Below are positions 52,078-63,011 of a DNA stretch of 64,000 nucleotides, piece by piece. Source of the stretch: Novosphingobium kunmingense (GTDB taxonomy: Bacteria > Pseudomonadota > Alphaproteobacteria > Sphingomonadales > Sphingomonadaceae); NCBI RefSeq assembly GCF_002813245.1, contig NZ_PHUF01000002.1:496001-560000 (forward strand). Direction: 5' to 3'. The notes under the pieces were generated by a model. The model made no database searches. It was not told the origin of the DNA and worked only from the letters and a program-made list of their open reading frames with translations. The position numbers and the translations under genes are program-made. Within the stretch, counting starts at the first letter, position 1. Every line of letters begins with the position of its first letter.

Positions 52078-55000
52078 TCATGGTTTGGTGTGAGGGGACC
52101 GTCGCCTCAGAAGCAGATAGGCGGCGGGAATAACGAACATGGAGAGGAGTGGCGCGGTCAGCATCCCGCCGACCATGGGCGCCGCGATACGGCTCATGAC
52201 TTCCGAGCCCGCGCCAGATCCGACTAGGATCGGCAGGAGGCCAGCAATGATGACGGCCACCGTCATCGCCTTGGGCCGGACCCTGAGCAGCGCGCCTTCG
52301 CGTACCGCCTCTGCAATATCTGCCTGCGACGGCCTTTGGCCGCGGGCCTGAAGGGCGTCCTTCAGGTAAATCAGCATCACCACCCCGAACTCGGCGGCGA
52401 CGCCGGCGAGCGCGATAAAGCCTACGCCGGTGGCGACCGACTGGTGGTAACCGAGGAGGTAGAGGATCCAGAAGCCACCGGTGAGCGCAAAGGGCAGCGT
52501 GCCCATGATGAGCGCCGCTTCGTCGAGCCGTCGGAAGATCAGATAGAGCAGGAGGAAGATTATCGCGAGCGTGGCTGGCACGACGATCTTCAGCCGGTCG
52601 ATCGCGCGCGAGAGATATTCGAACTGACCGGAATAGGCGAGGCTGACTCCGGGCGAGAGCTTCACCTTGTGCGCCACTGCTGTTTGTAAATCGTCGACCA
52701 CCGATGCGAGATCGCGTCCTCGAACGTCAATATAGACCCAGGTCGAGGGCCTCCCGTTTTCGGTTTTAAGCATCGGCGGTCCATCGCTGATCGCGATCTG
52801 CGCGACGCTGCCTAAAGTGATCTGCTGGCCGGACGGGGTAAGCAAGGGGAGGGCGTGCAGCGCGTCCGGACTGTCGCGCAGTTCGCGAGGGTAGCGGACA
52901 TTGATGGGATAGCGCGCCAGCCCCTCGACGGTCTGGCCAACATTTTCGCCGCCGATCGCACCGGAGACGATCGCCTGGACATCGGCAATATTGAGACCAT
53001 AGCGCGCGGCGGTCATCCGATCGATCCGGACATCGACATAACGTCCACCGGTGAGCCGTTCGGCCAGGGCCGAGCTCACCCCAGGCACGGTCTTGGCGAC
53101 CTGTTCGACCTCGCGCGCAATGTGATCGATGGCGGCAAGATCCGCGCCTGAGACCTTGACGCCGATCGGGCTCTTGATGCCGGTTGCCAGCATGTCGATC
53201 CGGTTGCGGATTGGGGGCACCCAGATGTTCGCAAGGCCCGGCACTTTCACCGCACGATCAAGCTCCTCGACCAGTTTGTCGGGGGTCATGCCCGGCCGCC
53301 ATTGATCGCGCGGCTTGAAGCGGATCGTCGTCTCAAACATTTCGAGCGGCGCAGGGTCGGTCGCGCTTTCCGCGCGCCCGGCCTTTCCGAACACGCTCTG
53401 CACCTCGGGCACCGACTTGATCATACGATCGGTCTGCTGGAGGAGCTCCGATGCCTTGGCGGCTGACAAGCCAGGCAGAGCCGAGGGCATGTAGAGAAGG
53501 TCGCCTTCATTCATGGCCGGTAGGAACTCACCGCCAAGCCGCGACAGGGGCCAGGCGGTCGTCAGGAAGACCAGCCCCGCCAAGACTAGGGTCGCCTTGG
53601 GCCGCTTCAGTACCCAGTCGATGGCGGGGCGATAGGCCCTCGTCAGCGTCCGATTGACCGGATTCGCCTGCTCGGACGGTATCTTGCCTCTGATGAGCCA
53701 GCCCATCAGCACCGGTACGAGCGTCACCGAGAGGATCGCGGCCGCTGCCATGGTGTAGGTCTTAGTGAAGGCCAGCGGCGCGAAGAGACGCCCCTCCTGC
53801 GCTTCCAACGTGAAGACCGGGACGAACGACAAAGTGATGATGAGGAGCGAGAAGAAGAGCGCCGGCCCCACTTCGCGCGCCGCGTCGGTGACAACGGTCC
53901 ACCGCGCCGGCCCTTCCAGCTCTTCACCGGGGTGATCATGCTCCCATTGCTCTATCCGCTTGTGGGCGTTCTCAATCATCACGATTGCCGCGTCGACCAT
54001 GGCGCCGATCGCGATCGCAATGCCGCCGAGCGACATGATGTTGGCGTTGACGCCCTGCAAGTGCATCACGATGAAGGCGGTCAGGATGCCGAGCGGCAAC
54101 GTGACGATGGCGACGAGGGCCGAGCGCACGTGCCACAGGAACAGGGCGCAGACGATCGCAACGACGACGAACTCCTCGACGAGCTTGTGCGTAAGATTCT
54201 CGATCGCCGCATCGATGAGGTGCGAGCGGTCATAGGTCGGCACGATCGCGACGCCGCGGGGAAGGCTCTTCTTAAGGACCTCAAGCTTGTCCTGGACCGC
54301 CTGGATGGTGGCGCGCGCATCCGAACCCGAGCGCAGGATAACGACGCCGCCAGCCACCTCGCCATCGCCATCGAGTTCGGCGATGCCGCGCCGCATTTCA
54401 GGGCCGAGTTGGATGGTGGCAACGTCCCCGAGGGTCACCGGCACGCCGCCCGCCGCGGTGCGTAGCGGGATGGCGCGGAAATCGTCGAGCGTCTGCAGAT
54501 AGCCCGAAGCGCGCACCATATATTCGGCCTCGCCGAGCTCGAGGACCGAGCCGCCGGTTTCCTGATTGGCCTGCTCGATCGCCGTGACGACCTGGGCATG
54601 AGTGACGCCGAAGCCGGCCAGCTTCACCGGGTCGAGCACGACCTGATATTGTTTGACCATGCCGCCAATGCTGGCGACTTCAGCGACGCCCGGCAGGCTC
54701 TTGAGCTCATAGCGCAGGAACCAGTCCTGCAGCGACCGCAGTTGGGCCAAGTCGTGTCCGCCGGTCCGGTCGACCAGCGCATATTGGTATACCCAGCCAA
54801 CACCGGTCGCGTCGGGCCCGATGGCGCTCCGAGACGTGTCGGGCAGGCGCTCCTGCACCTGATTGAGATATTCAAGCACGCGCGAGCGCGCCCAATAAAG
54901 GTCGGTGCCATCCTCGAAGATCACATAGACGAAGCTGTCCCCGAAAAAGGAATAGCCGCGCACGGTCTTGGCACCCGGCACCGAGAGCATCGTCGTTGCG

Positions 55001-55206
55001 AGCGGATAGGTGACCTGGTTCTCGACGATCTGCGGTGCCTGGCCCGGATAGGTCGTGCGGATGATGACCTGGGTGTCGGAGAGGTCGGGCAGCGCGTCGA
55101 TCGGCGTGCTACGCAGGGCGAGCAGTCCGCTCAGGACCAGCGCCAGCGCGCCCAGCACCACGAACAGGCGGTTGTTGGCCGACCAGTCGATGAGCCGACC
55201 GATCAT
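52078..55206 (-). CDS. cusA: CusA, heavy-metal efflux RND pump
   Basis: Inner-membrane proton-driven pump of 1,042 residues with 12 membrane helices. [20 protein letters not shown] start, [39 protein letters not shown] and [19 protein letters not shown] HME-RND motifs ([12 protein letters not shown]) are visible. The start overlaps the cusB stop (ATGA). Copper/silver specificity is inferred from CusF and CopAB neighbours. Confidence 0.92.
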   Translation of the reverse strand: MIGRLIDWSANNRLFVVLGALALVLSGLLALRSTPIDALPDLSDTQVIIRTTYPGQAPQIVENQVTYPLATTMLSVPGAKTVRGYSFFGDSFVYVIFEDGTDLYWARSRVLEYLNQVQERLPDTSRSAIGPDATGVGWVYQYALVDRTGGHDLAQLRSLQDWFLRYELKSLPGVAEVASIGGMVKQYQVVLDPVKLAGFGVTHAQVVTAIEQANQETGGSVLELGEAEYMVRASGYLQTLDDFRAIPLRTAAGGVPVTLGDVATIQLGPEMRRGIAELDGDGEVAGGVVILRSGSDARATIQAVQDKLEVLKKSLPRGVAIVPTYDRSHLIDAAIENLTHKLVEEFVVVAIVCALFLWHVRSALVAIVTLPLGILTAFIVMHLQGVNANIMSLGGIAIAIGAMVDAAIVMIENAHKRIEQWEHDHPGEELEGPARWTVVTDAAREVGPALFFSLLIITLSFVPVFTLEAQEGRLFAPLAFTKTYTMAAAAILSVTLVPVLMGWLIRGKIPSEQANPVNRTLTRAYRPAIDWVLKRPKATLVLAGLVFLTTAWPLSRLGGEFLPAMNEGDLLYMPSALPGLSAAKASELLQQTDRMIKSVPEVQSVFGKAGRAESATDPAPLEMFETTIRFKPRDQWRPGMTPDKLVEELDRAVKVPGLANIWVPPIRNRIDMLATGIKSPIGVKVSGADLAAIDHIAREVEQVAKTVPGVSSALAERLTGGRYVDVRIDRMTAARYGLNIADVQAIVSGAIGGENVGQTVEGLARYPINVRYPRELRDSPDALHALPLLTPSGQQITLGSVAQIAISDGPPMLKTENGRPSTWVYIDVRGRDLASVVDDLQTAVAHKVKLSPGVSLAYSGQFEYLSRAIDRLKIVVPATLAIIFLLLYLIFRRLDEAALIMGTLPFALTGGFWILYLLGYHQSVATGVGFIALAGVAAEFGVVMLIYLKDALQARGQRPSQADIAEAVREGALLRVRPKAMTVAVIIAGLLPILVGSGAGSEVMSRIAAPMVGGMLTAPLLSMFVIPAAYLLLRRRSPHTKP

Positions 55207-56687
55207 CGCGCTGCCATTCGGGTCAGGGTGCGAACGACGGGGCCTTCCGCGCCCTGGTCGAAGCTGAAGGCAACCCGGTCGCCCTTCTTGAAACCGCGCG
55301 CAAGCGCTGGGGCGCCCAGCCTGAACGTCATCGTCATGGCCGGCCACTTGAGCGCAGGGACAGGCTCGTGGCTGAGGGTGATCCGATCTCCCGCGAGGCT
55401 CTCGATCCGGCCATTCGTGCGATAGGCACCGTTCGAAGGTGCTGCTGCACCCGGAGCGGGGCTTGCTCCGCCGATCGGACGCGCCTCGATGCCCGAGAGA
55501 CTGGCCTCGGAATCGATCAGGAACTGGCCGGAGGCGACGACCTTCTCCCCTGCGGCGAGACCGGCAAGGATTTCGGTCTGGCCTCCTGCCTCCGCGCCGG
55601 TCTGCACCTCCGCGGGCCGATAGCGCCCTTGTGGCAGAGCCAACATGACGATCGTGCGCTTGCCGGTCCGAATGACCGCCTCCGAAGGGACGAGCAATGC
55701 CGGGCGCGCTGTGCTTCCGAAACCGACCGAGGCGAACATGCCGGGCCGCAGGCGTCCGCCTCGATTGGGAAGCTCGATGCGCACGGTGAGGGTTCGGCTT
55801 TCGGCGGCGACGCTTGGAAGGATCGCGGCGATGCGGCCGGTGAAGCGTTCGCCCGGATAGGCCGCGAGTGATGCGGTTGCGCTTTCACCCGGACGGAGAC
55901 TTCCGGCCATCGCTTCGGGCACGGCAGCATACAGCCATACCGTGCCAAGCCCGTTTATCTCCGCGAGCGTCTGACCGCTCGTCACCGTCATCCCGGCCCT
56001 GACGCCCAGCGTCTTGATGGTGCCGCCGGTCGGCGTCGAGATCGTCGTGACATTATGCGGTCGCCCGCTGCGCTCGACGGCCGCGACCGTCCCCGGTGGC
56101 ATACCAAGCAGCAGAAGACGCTGCCGGGCGGCGCGGCCGAGGCCCGCATCGCCGATCCGCCGCACCGCCAGATATTCGGTCTGCGCGCCCGCCCATTCCG
56201 GCACGAGGATATCGGCGAGCGGCGCGCCCTTGCCAATCACGTCGCCTGGCGCGCGCGCATAGACACGCTGAACGAAGCCACCGGTCCGGGACTGCACAAT
56301 CGCAACGTCACGCTCGTTGAACTCGATCGTACCGGTTGCCGTGAGGGCGGAGCCAAGCGTGCCCGTGCGCGCTTCTGCGATGCGCAGACCCAGCGATTGC
56401 GTCCGTGCGGGGTCTATCGATACGCCGGCCTCGCCGCTCGCCGCCTCGTCGGCATATTTGGGGACAAGCTCCATATCCATGAACGGCGACTTGCCCGGCT
56501 TGTCGAAATGCTGGCTCGGGACCATCGGATCGTACCAGTAGAGGATCTTGCGCGCGCCGGGACCTGCCGCAGTGGGCGGGCCGCCATGGTTCCAGCTGGC
56601 CAGTCCGTAGCCAAGCCCCCCGGCCGCAATAGCAAGTACGGCTGCGGCAATCCCCAGCTGCACACGCGAGGTCGTGTCGAATTTCAT
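55203..56687 (-). CDS. cusB: CusB periplasmic adaptor with fused CusF domain
   Basis: Membrane-fusion protein linking CusA and CusC. N-terminal anchor, heavy-metal-binding domain [20 protein letters not shown], barrel-sandwich and beta-barrel domains. The last 70 residues are a CusF-like domain ([29 protein letters not shown]) carrying His, Trp and Met ligands. 494 residues, longer than E. coli CusB (407) because of that fusion. ATGA overlaps on both sides. Confidence 0.92.
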   Translation of the reverse strand: MKFDTTSRVQLGIAAAVLAIAAGGLGYGLASWNHGGPPTAAGPGARKILYWYDPMVPSQHFDKPGKSPFMDMELVPKYADEAASGEAGVSIDPARTQSLGLRIAEARTGTLGSALTATGTIEFNERDVAIVQSRTGGFVQRVYARAPGDVIGKGAPLADILVPEWAGAQTEYLAVRRIGDAGLGRAARQRLLLLGMPPGTVAAVERSGRPHNVTTISTPTGGTIKTLGVRAGMTVTSGQTLAEINGLGTVWLYAAVPEAMAGSLRPGESATASLAAYPGERFTGRIAAILPSVAAESRTLTVRIELPNRGGRLRPGMFASVGFGSTARPALLVPSEAVIRTGKRTIVMLALPQGRYRPAEVQTGAEAGGQTEILAGLAAGEKVVASGQFLIDSEASLSGIEARPIGGASPAPGAAAPSNGAYRTNGRIESLAGDRITLSHEPVPALKWPAMTMTFRLGAPALARGFKKGDRVAFSFDQGAEGPVVRTLTRMAAR

Positions 56688-57916
56688 TGGCTGTTCCCCC
56701 CAAAGGTGAGGACGAGCCGCGCGGCATCGCGCGCGACGGCGGCCTCCCTGTCGAGCAATTGGAGCTCGCTGTCGGCGAGCATGGCCCGGGCCTCGATCAC
56801 GTCGAGAAGCTCAGCGCGACCCGCCGCATAGCTGGCGGTCTCGAGCTCGGACCGGTTGCGCGCAAGCGGTAGCAAGGTCTCGCGTGCGCGGACCCATTGT
56901 TCATGGTGCATGTCATGGTCGGCAAGGCCTGCCTCGAGGTCCGCGAGGAGGGTTCGCCGCATGTCCTCCTGACTGGCGAGCGCCGCTGCCGCGGTCGCCG
57001 TGCTGGCCGCGATCATCGGGTCCTGGCGCCTGCCCGCAAAGAGGGGCAGGCTGATGGTCACGCCGGCTGAGACCATGTCGCCGTAGCGATCAGCCCGGCG
57101 CTGGTAGGCAACGTCGAACCCCCAGTCGGGCCGTTTGTCGGCCCGCGCGATGGCGACGTCGGCCTCGGCCTGGGCCACGCGAGTATGGGCGGCTCCGAGA
57201 TCGGGATGAGCGGCTATGCTTGCCCGAAGGGCGGCGCCATCGATGATGAGAGCGGGAACGTCGCCGGCGGTCTCGGGCGCTAGCTCGCCCGTCCAGCGCG
57301 AGAGGACAGCGCGTTGGCGCGCCACTTCGGCGACGAGCTCACTCCTGCGGTCTTCCAGGGCCGCAAGCGACTGCTGAATCTGCAGCGTTTGCGCCGGACG
57401 CGCTGCGCCTGAGGTGACGCCCGCTTTCGCGGCCGAGGGAAGGGGGGCAAGGCGAGAAAGGACTCGGTCGAGGGCATCGAGGCGACGCTCCGCATAGGCG
57501 AGATCGATCCAGGCCAGCGCCGTTGCAACCTTGACTCGGCGAGCCTCCGACAGAAGCGTGGCTTCAGCTGCCGCGAGATCGGTCCGCGCCCGGGTCGTGC
57601 GAGCATGGCGCTTCGCGGCATTCGGAAGCTCCTGCGAGATTCCCACCCGCGCCATCGTCATGCTGTCCTCGGCAAAGCTGCCCGCCGGTGGGCCAGACAC
57701 GGGAAAATTGTCGATGCCGAGCCCGAGCCGGGGATCGGGTAGCTGACCGGCGGCGGGCAATGCGGAGCGCCGGGCGTCGGCCTCCAGCGCCTTGGCGCGC
57801 AGGGATGGCGCCTGCGCCTCCGCACGGGCCAGCGCTTCCTCGAAGCGCAGCGGCTCGGCGAGCGCGGAATTCGTGGTCAGCGCGAGCACAGGGATGGCGA
57901 AGAAGAAGATGCGCAT
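56684..57916 (-). CDS. cusC: CusC, outer-membrane efflux protein (TolC family)
   Basis: Signal peptide MRIFFFAIPVLALTTNSALA, then a long-helix TolC-type protein with two repeats (residues about 25-215 and 216-410; DARRSALPAAGQLPDPRLGL, VAYQRRADRYGDMVSAGVTI). 410 residues. GGAG before ATG 57916. First gene of the cusCBA-F unit. Confidence 0.88.
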   Translation of the reverse strand: MRIFFFAIPVLALTTNSALAEPLRFEEALARAEAQAPSLRAKALEADARRSALPAAGQLPDPRLGLGIDNFPVSGPPAGSFAEDSMTMARVGISQELPNAAKRHARTTRARTDLAAAEATLLSEARRVKVATALAWIDLAYAERRLDALDRVLSRLAPLPSAAKAGVTSGAARPAQTLQIQQSLAALEDRRSELVAEVARQRAVLSRWTGELAPETAGDVPALIIDGAALRASIAAHPDLGAAHTRVAQAEADVAIARADKRPDWGFDVAYQRRADRYGDMVSAGVTISLPLFAGRRQDPMIAASTATAAAALASQEDMRRTLLADLEAGLADHDMHHEQWVRARETLLPLARNRSELETASYAAGRAELLDVIEARAMLADSELQLLDREAAVARDAARLVLTFGGNSQ

Positions 57917-58035
57917 GGAGGACTCCCATTGCGGAGGTCCCGGGCCGTCATGAGAAGTAGTGAGAACCAACATGCGCCGACGCGGGATCGTGCCCGCGCC
58001 GGCGCGACGCGCCTGGCCTCACTGTTTTATCTTAT

Positions 58036-58063
58036 CGGCCGGGAACCGTGGTTCAGCCGGCCG
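58036..58063. repeat. Strong stem-loop near the end of the gene at 58053
   Basis: CGGCCGG-GAACC and GGTTC-AG-CCGGCCG form a 12-bp stem with a 2-base bulge and 2-base loop. It overlaps the last codons of the minus-strand gene. No T run follows, so it is at best an mRNA end-stabiliser. Confidence 0.45.
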
Positions 58064-58325
58064 AAGGCGACATGCGGTGATCATGCATGGATTTCATGCA
58101 ATCGGCCGCGCTCGTCTTCATCATGTCGCAGGCGCAATTCGCCATCTGCGCGCTGTCGGGTACCCACAAGCGCTTTTGCGCCGGGCCGGTTGCTCGCGGC
58201 CCATATTGTGGCACCGACTTCCATTCCCAGTGTCCTTGTGGCGCACTGTTCTGGTCAGTCGCCCATGCGGGCGCGGCGAGGCTGAGGACCGCCAGCAGGG
58301 CGGCCGAAATCGACTTCTTGATCAT
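58053..58325 (-). CDS. Small secreted protein with W-PQYGPRA motif (90 aa)
   Basis: Signal peptide MIKKSISAALLAVLSLAAPA-WA; mature part has HWEWKSVPQYGPRATGPAQK, RLWVPDSAQMANCACDMMKT and ADCMKSMHDH. The Cys, Met and His suggest copper binding. The PQYGPRA motif also occurs twice in the gene broken by IS elements at 47304-51533. AAGGA precedes ATG 58325. Family not otherwise recognised. Between cusC and the Cys-rich gene in the copper cluster. Confidence 0.75.
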   Translation of the reverse strand: MIKKSISAALLAVLSLAAPAWATDQNSAPQGHWEWKSVPQYGPRATGPAQKRLWVPDSAQMANCACDMMKTSAADCMKSMHDHRMSPSAG

Positions 58326-58412
58326 CACGAATATCCTTGGCTGAATGGAGAGGAATCGCGGGGCGTCTGGACGCGACAAGAAGCCGCGCGCCTGACGGGC
58401 GCGATTGTTCAA

Positions 58413-58775
58413 TCAGCCAAGGAGGGTGGGCGGCTCTGGTTCGGGCGCGTACTCGTGCCCGTGCAGGACACTGACGGTGGTCCAGAAGGTGGTCTGGTCG
58501 TGAAACCATGGCGACCCGGGCGTGGGCAGTGCATTACCCAGCAGGATAGGTACGACGCATCCCATCGCCCCGATGCAATCGAGCGTAAGTCCCCTGCACG
58601 GGGTTCCTTTTGGCGCGGGCTGCTGCTTGGCCATCATCGCCATGCAATCGGCGTCCATCGCCATCGCTTTGGGTGCACTCGCGGTAACGGGCACGCCGTG
58701 CGCATAGGCCAACTGCGCCCCGAAGAGGCCGAGGAGCGCTCCGACGAGGAGCAGAGAGGCGAAAAAGCGTTTCAA
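58413..58775 (-). CDS. Cys/Met/His-rich membrane or secreted protein (120 aa)
   Basis: TTG start at 58775 followed by KRFFASLLLVGALLGLFGAQ, a signal or anchor. Then MDADCMAMMAKQQ, PCRGLTLDCIGAMGC and a second hydrophobic stretch, ending HGHEYAPEPEPPTLLG. Paralogue of the gene at 46837. Likely copper-related; exact role unknown. No better start codon is in frame. Confidence 0.7.
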   Translation of the reverse strand: MKRFFASLLLVGALLGLFGAQLAYAHGVPVTASAPKAMAMDADCMAMMAKQQPAPKGTPCRGLTLDCIGAMGCVVPILLGNALPTPGSPWFHDQTTFWTTVSVLHGHEYAPEPEPPTLLG

Positions 58776-58820
58776 GACCGTTTCTATCTATCGCAGCCCA
58801 ACCTTGCCGACAATGGCCAA

Positions 58821-59264
58821 CTATACTTGATGGCGCGCAAATATCCGCGTTCCCGAAGGACCGAATGCAATGACAACATAGGCATCGCCGCGACGACCCG
58901 GGACTTCCATGCCCGGTGATCCCACCGGCATGCCGGCCACGGCAAGGCCAGCAATGCCCTTCGGGCGCTGGGCGAGCACCCGCTTCATGTCTGCGATGGG
59001 GACATGACCTTCAAAAACCATGCCGTCGATGACCGCGGTATGGCAGGAGGACAGCGAGGTCGGAACGCCGCGAGCCCGCTGGAACGTAGCTCGGGATTGA
59101 TCGTCGACCATGCTGATGCGCCGCCCGAACTGCGCGCGCACTTGTGCGGCCCATTGCTCGCAGCACCCACATCCAGGGTCGCGATGGATCACTATCGGTC
59201 CCGCAGCGCTTGCTGCGGTTGCCAGGAAAAGCGATGCGGCTCCAAGCAGGCGGCGCTTCAGCAC
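58821..59264 (-). CDS. DUF411 copper-region protein
   Basis: Signal peptide (LLGAASLFLATAASA), then HRDPGCGCCEQWAAQVRAQF with the DUF411 C-x-C-C motif, and SCHTAVIDGMVFEGHVP. DUF411 (COG3019) proteins are common in copper resistance clusters as small periplasmic metal-binding proteins. GTG 59264 has AGAGGA at good distance. 147 residues. Confidence 0.85.
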   Translation of the reverse strand: MLKRRLLGAASLFLATAASAAGPIVIHRDPGCGCCEQWAAQVRAQFGRRISMVDDQSRATFQRARGVPTSLSSCHTAVIDGMVFEGHVPIADMKRVLAQRPKGIAGLAVAGMPVGSPGMEVPGRRGDAYVVIAFGPSGTRIFARHQV

Positions 59265-59373
59265 GTTCGGTTCCTCTTTCCTTCATCTGCCTATACGCGA
59301 TCGGGGGAAGCACCCCTCGAAATCTGTTCGCGCGTCAATCGAGGCGCGAAAGGATGACCTTCATCTCATCGAT

Positions 59374-59808
59374 CTAGCGGCGCTGAGACGTGCGGATTTC
59401 GCCGCACAGCCGCTTGACCTCTGCATTCCGGATATCCGCTTGGCGGCACATCAGGATCGCGCCCGAATGATGCGGGATCATCGAACGCAGAAAGGCTCGG
59501 TCACCGATCGTCGTCTGCGAACGGATCAGGGCGAACGACCCAAAGAAAGCGGCCGCCGATACGACGATGATCGCAATATTGGTGGAGCGCGACGCAAACA
59601 TGTGCTTCATCGCCAGGATCATCAGCACCACCATGGGCGCCACCATCATCAGCGTCATGTAGAGCATGTTGAGATTGTTGTAGAAGCTGTCGAAGTTGTC
59701 GATCATGACGAACATCACGAGGTACATGATGACGGCGCTGACCAATGTCTGCACGGCAAGGCTCATATAGCCGTTCATCTTACTGCCTGCGTCCTGCGAA
59801 TGGTCCAT
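59374..59808 (-). CDS. DUF305 membrane protein
   Basis: Three hydrophobic segments (LVSAVIMYLVMFVMI, MLYMTLMMVAPMVVLMILAM, IAIIVVSAAAFFGSFAL) then the DUF305 signature MIPHHSGAILMCRQADI. His and Met could bind copper. DUF305 proteins often occur in copper and metal clusters. AGGAGA precedes ATG 59808. 144 residues. Confidence 0.83.
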   Translation of the reverse strand: MDHSQDAGSKMNGYMSLAVQTLVSAVIMYLVMFVMIDNFDSFYNNLNMLYMTLMMVAPMVVLMILAMKHMFASRSTNIAIIVVSAAAFFGSFALIRSQTTIGDRAFLRSMIPHHSGAILMCRQADIRNAEVKRLCGEIRTSQRR

Positions 59809-59868
59809 CTCCGTTCTCCTGTCTGCCCCCGCTGAGTTATGGGCTCGCTTCCCACCCTCCTTGTGCGC

Positions 59869-61014
59869 TCAGAACCAGATCCGGACACCGGCAACAAAGC
59901 TCGTCGTTGTCGAATCTTCGCCGTCGTCGCGCGCGTAACGGGCCGTCTGCCCGCTTTTCGCGTCGTAGGACACACCCACATAGGGCGCGAACTGGCGCGT
60001 GATCTCATAGCGAAGCCGCAAGCCGAGTTCGGCGTTGGAAAGACCGGCCCCGATGCGGTTTTCCGGCACGTCTTGCGCAGCGAAGTTCAGTTCGACCCGT
60101 GGCTGCAAGACTAGGCGCTGGGTGAGGCGCTGGTCATAATAGCCCTCGACGCGCCCGAGCAGGTCGACCTTGTCCGAGAGGAAGACAGCGCCCTCGACCT
60201 CGAACCAATAAGGGGCAAGACCTTCGAAACCGAGGACGGCATAGGCGCGCGAGGGATTGGGCTTGAAGTCGTAGCGCACCCCTGCCTGAAGGTTGAAATA
60301 GGGTCCTATGGCGCAGCTGTAGAGCGCCTGGATCTCGGCGGCCTCCACGCCGTTGCGGAAGGCACCTTCTCCTTCGGACTTCAGGGTCAGCCGGTTGATG
60401 TCGCCGCCGAACCAGGCCTCACCGTCCCACCGATAGCCGTCATGACCCTGGCGGACCTGATACTCGGCAAGGTTGAACATGACCTGTGACAGCGTCTGCC
60501 CCCCTTCTTCCGCCATCATTTTCCGACGCGCCCGCGCCATTTCGGCGGGGGGAAACTGGCGATCGGCATAATGGTCCATTGGCGGCCTTGGAGCCGGCTC
60601 ACTGCCTGCAGGCAGCGCCGTCCCGGTCGGCTGCATGGCGGGCATCGCGGTCATGTCGTGACCGGCAGGTTCGTTCTGCTTGTCCATGCCCGGCATGGCA
60701 TCATGATCCATCGTCTCTGAGGGGCTGGCGGACATGCCCGGCATGGTGGAGTGATCCATCTCCTTCATATCATGACCCTGATGCACCGCCGGTGGCTTGG
60801 CGGGCTTGGGCGGTGCGCGCCTGGCCGGGCGCGCCGCGGGCGCTGATCGACGCGGCGCTGGCTTTCTCGCTTTGGGCTTGGGTTTTGCAGCCTGCGGCTG
60901 TGCCGCCGGCATCGACATGCCCGGCATATTGTGCATCGAATGATTCTGCGCGAACGCGGGTGCTGTAAGGGCCATGGTGGCTGCGGCGGCGAGGAAGGGG
61001 GCGAGCCGCATCAT
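59869..61014 (-). CDS. copB: Copper resistance protein CopB (PcoB family)
   Basis: Outer-membrane beta-barrel protein with a Met/His-rich N-terminal region (HSMHNMPGMSMP, HQGHDMKEMDHSTM) that probably binds copper. The barrel follows from AEYQVRQGHDGYRWDGEAWF onward and ends ATTSFVAGVRIWF-like with terminal Phe. 381 residues. ATGA overlap with copA. Confidence 0.92.
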   Translation of the reverse strand: MMRLAPFLAAAATMALTAPAFAQNHSMHNMPGMSMPAAQPQAAKPKPKARKPAPRRSAPAARPARRAPPKPAKPPAVHQGHDMKEMDHSTMPGMSASPSETMDHDAMPGMDKQNEPAGHDMTAMPAMQPTGTALPAGSEPAPRPPMDHYADRQFPPAEMARARRKMMAEEGGQTLSQVMFNLAEYQVRQGHDGYRWDGEAWFGGDINRLTLKSEGEGAFRNGVEAAEIQALYSCAIGPYFNLQAGVRYDFKPNPSRAYAVLGFEGLAPYWFEVEGAVFLSDKVDLLGRVEGYYDQRLTQRLVLQPRVELNFAAQDVPENRIGAGLSNAELGLRLRYEITRQFAPYVGVSYDAKSGQTARYARDDGEDSTTTSFVAGVRIWF

Positions 61015-62963
61015 GCTGCCTCTCCCTTGGGACGGACGCTGACGACGCGCATCATGCCGGCGTGCATGTGGTAGAGCAGATGGCAGTGGAAGGCCCAGTC
61101 TCCGACGGCGTCCGCCGTGAAGTCCCAGGTCACCTTTCCGCCCGGCTGAACGATCACGGTATGCTTGCGCGGCCCATGATCCCCATGGCCGGTCACCAGC
61201 TCGAAAAAATGACCGTGGATATGGATCGGATGGCCCATCATGCTGTCGTTGATCAGGTTCACCCGCACGCGCTCGCCCTCGATGAACGGAATGGGCTCAT
61301 GCACGTCGGACATCTTCTCGCCGTCGAAAGACCACATGAATCGCTCCATGTTGCCGGTGAGATGGATGTCGATGCTGCGAGACGGCGCGCGCACGTCGGG
61401 ATTGCGGTCGAGCGCCATCAGGTCCTTGTAGACGAGGACCTTGTGACCAACGTCCTCGAGACCCTGTCCGGGCTCGCCCGTCCGATCCGTCGGCATCGGC
61501 GAGATGGTCTGGACGCCGGGTCCGCGCTTGACCTGAGGTGCGTTAGAGAAGTCGCGCATGTTCATCGCGCCCATGTCATGACCCGCCATGGGCTGACTGC
61601 CTGACATCGCGCCATGGCCCATCGCCGCGTGATCCATGCCGCCCTGGGCCATGGAGGAATGGTCCATCGCGCCCATCTGACCATGGTCCATTCCCGCCAT
61701 TTCCGGCATGGTGCTTTGGATGGCGGCTCCGGCAGCGACGCCCGAAGCAAGTCGCCCCGACTCATTCTTCTCTGCTGTCGGATCGACCCCGCGAGACGGG
61801 CTCATGCCACCCGACATGTCCATGCCTTTGCCCTGCATGCCGGACATATCCATCCCCATGTCCTTCATCGTCGCGATGGGACGTTTGCGAAGGGGCGGAA
61901 CCGGCGCGCTCATGCCGGCCCGAGGCGCTAGGGTTGCCCGCGCCATGCCGGAGCGGTCGATCGCCTCGCCGACGAGCGTGTAGGCCTTGTCCTCGGTCGG
62001 CGCGACGATCGCGTCATAAGTCTCGGCAACGCCGATCTGGAACTCGTCGACCTCGACCGGCATGACATTCTGGCCATCGGCCTGGACGATGGTGAGGCGT
62101 AGCCCTGGGATGCGGACGTTGAACGTTGTCATCGCGGAGGCATTGATAAACCGCAGGCGGACCCGCTGGCCTGGCGTGAAAAGCGCGGTCCAGTTGTCGA
62201 AGGGGCCATGGCCATTGACGAGATAGGTATAAGCGGCACCCGTGGCGTCGGAGATGTCGGTCGGATCCATCCGCATCGCCCCCCAGTCGACCCGGTCCTT
62301 GAGCCGCTGGTCCTTACCTGCAAGCAGGCCCGCGAGCGTCTGCCGCTGGAAATTGAAATGGCCTGGATCGACCTTCATTCGCCGGAAGATCGCCTCTGGC
62401 GAAAGCTGGCTATGATCTGACAGAACAATGACATGTTCGCGGTCGAAGCGTACGGGATCGGCTCCAGCGGGATCGATGACGATCGGGCCGTAATGCCCAA
62501 GCTGCTCCTGGAGGCCGGAATGGCTGTGGTACCAATAGGTGCCGTTCTGACGGACGGGAAACTCGTAGAGATAGCTCGACCGCGGCTTGATGCCCGGAAA
62601 GGACACACCAGGAACGCCGTCGTGCTGGGGCGGCACGAGAAGCCCATGCCAGTGAATCGAGCTGTCTTCGTCAAGCTCGTTGATCACGTTGAGTCGTACC
62701 GTCTGGCCTTCGCGTAGGCGGATGAGGGGTGCCGGCACGGTGCCGTTGACGCCGATCGCGGCCGACCGGCGCCCATCGATCGTCATCGTTTGCCGCGCGA
62801 TCTTCAGCGTAATGTCGGTGCCCGATACGGTTGGAAGCGGCGCGGTGAGCCCTTCGGAAACCGGTTGGGCCCATGCCGGCATCCAGGCCGCCAGGGCGGC
62901 CGTCCCGCCTGCAAACCCGACCCCTCGCAAGAAGTCCCGGCGGTCGAGGGTTGAAAGGTCCAT
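61011..62963 (-). CDS. copA: Multicopper oxidase CopA (PcoA family)
   Basis: Periplasmic cuprous oxidase exported by the Tat system (DRRDFLRGVGFAGG). The four copper-ligand blocks are SSIHWHGLLV, YWYHSHSGLQEQ, HPIHIHGHFFE and FHCHLLYHMHAGMM. A Met/His/Gly-rich insert (GMDMSGMQ, MDHGQMGAMDHSSM) lies near residues 365-470. 650 residues, like PcoA (605). AGGAA upstream of ATG 62963. Confidence 0.95.
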   Translation of the reverse strand: MDLSTLDRRDFLRGVGFAGGTAALAAWMPAWAQPVSEGLTAPLPTVSGTDITLKIARQTMTIDGRRSAAIGVNGTVPAPLIRLREGQTVRLNVINELDEDSSIHWHGLLVPPQHDGVPGVSFPGIKPRSSYLYEFPVRQNGTYWYHSHSGLQEQLGHYGPIVIDPAGADPVRFDREHVIVLSDHSQLSPEAIFRRMKVDPGHFNFQRQTLAGLLAGKDQRLKDRVDWGAMRMDPTDISDATGAAYTYLVNGHGPFDNWTALFTPGQRVRLRFINASAMTTFNVRIPGLRLTIVQADGQNVMPVEVDEFQIGVAETYDAIVAPTEDKAYTLVGEAIDRSGMARATLAPRAGMSAPVPPLRKRPIATMKDMGMDMSGMQGKGMDMSGGMSPSRGVDPTAEKNESGRLASGVAAGAAIQSTMPEMAGMDHGQMGAMDHSSMAQGGMDHAAMGHGAMSGSQPMAGHDMGAMNMRDFSNAPQVKRGPGVQTISPMPTDRTGEPGQGLEDVGHKVLVYKDLMALDRNPDVRAPSRSIDIHLTGNMERFMWSFDGEKMSDVHEPIPFIEGERVRVNLINDSMMGHPIHIHGHFFELVTGHGDHGPRKHTVIVQPGGKVTWDFTADAVGDWAFHCHLLYHMHAGMMRVVSVRPKGEAA

Positions 62964-63011
62964 TGCGCGCGATTCCTGTCCTGAACTCTCAGGAGTTACG
63001 CAGGGTCGGCA

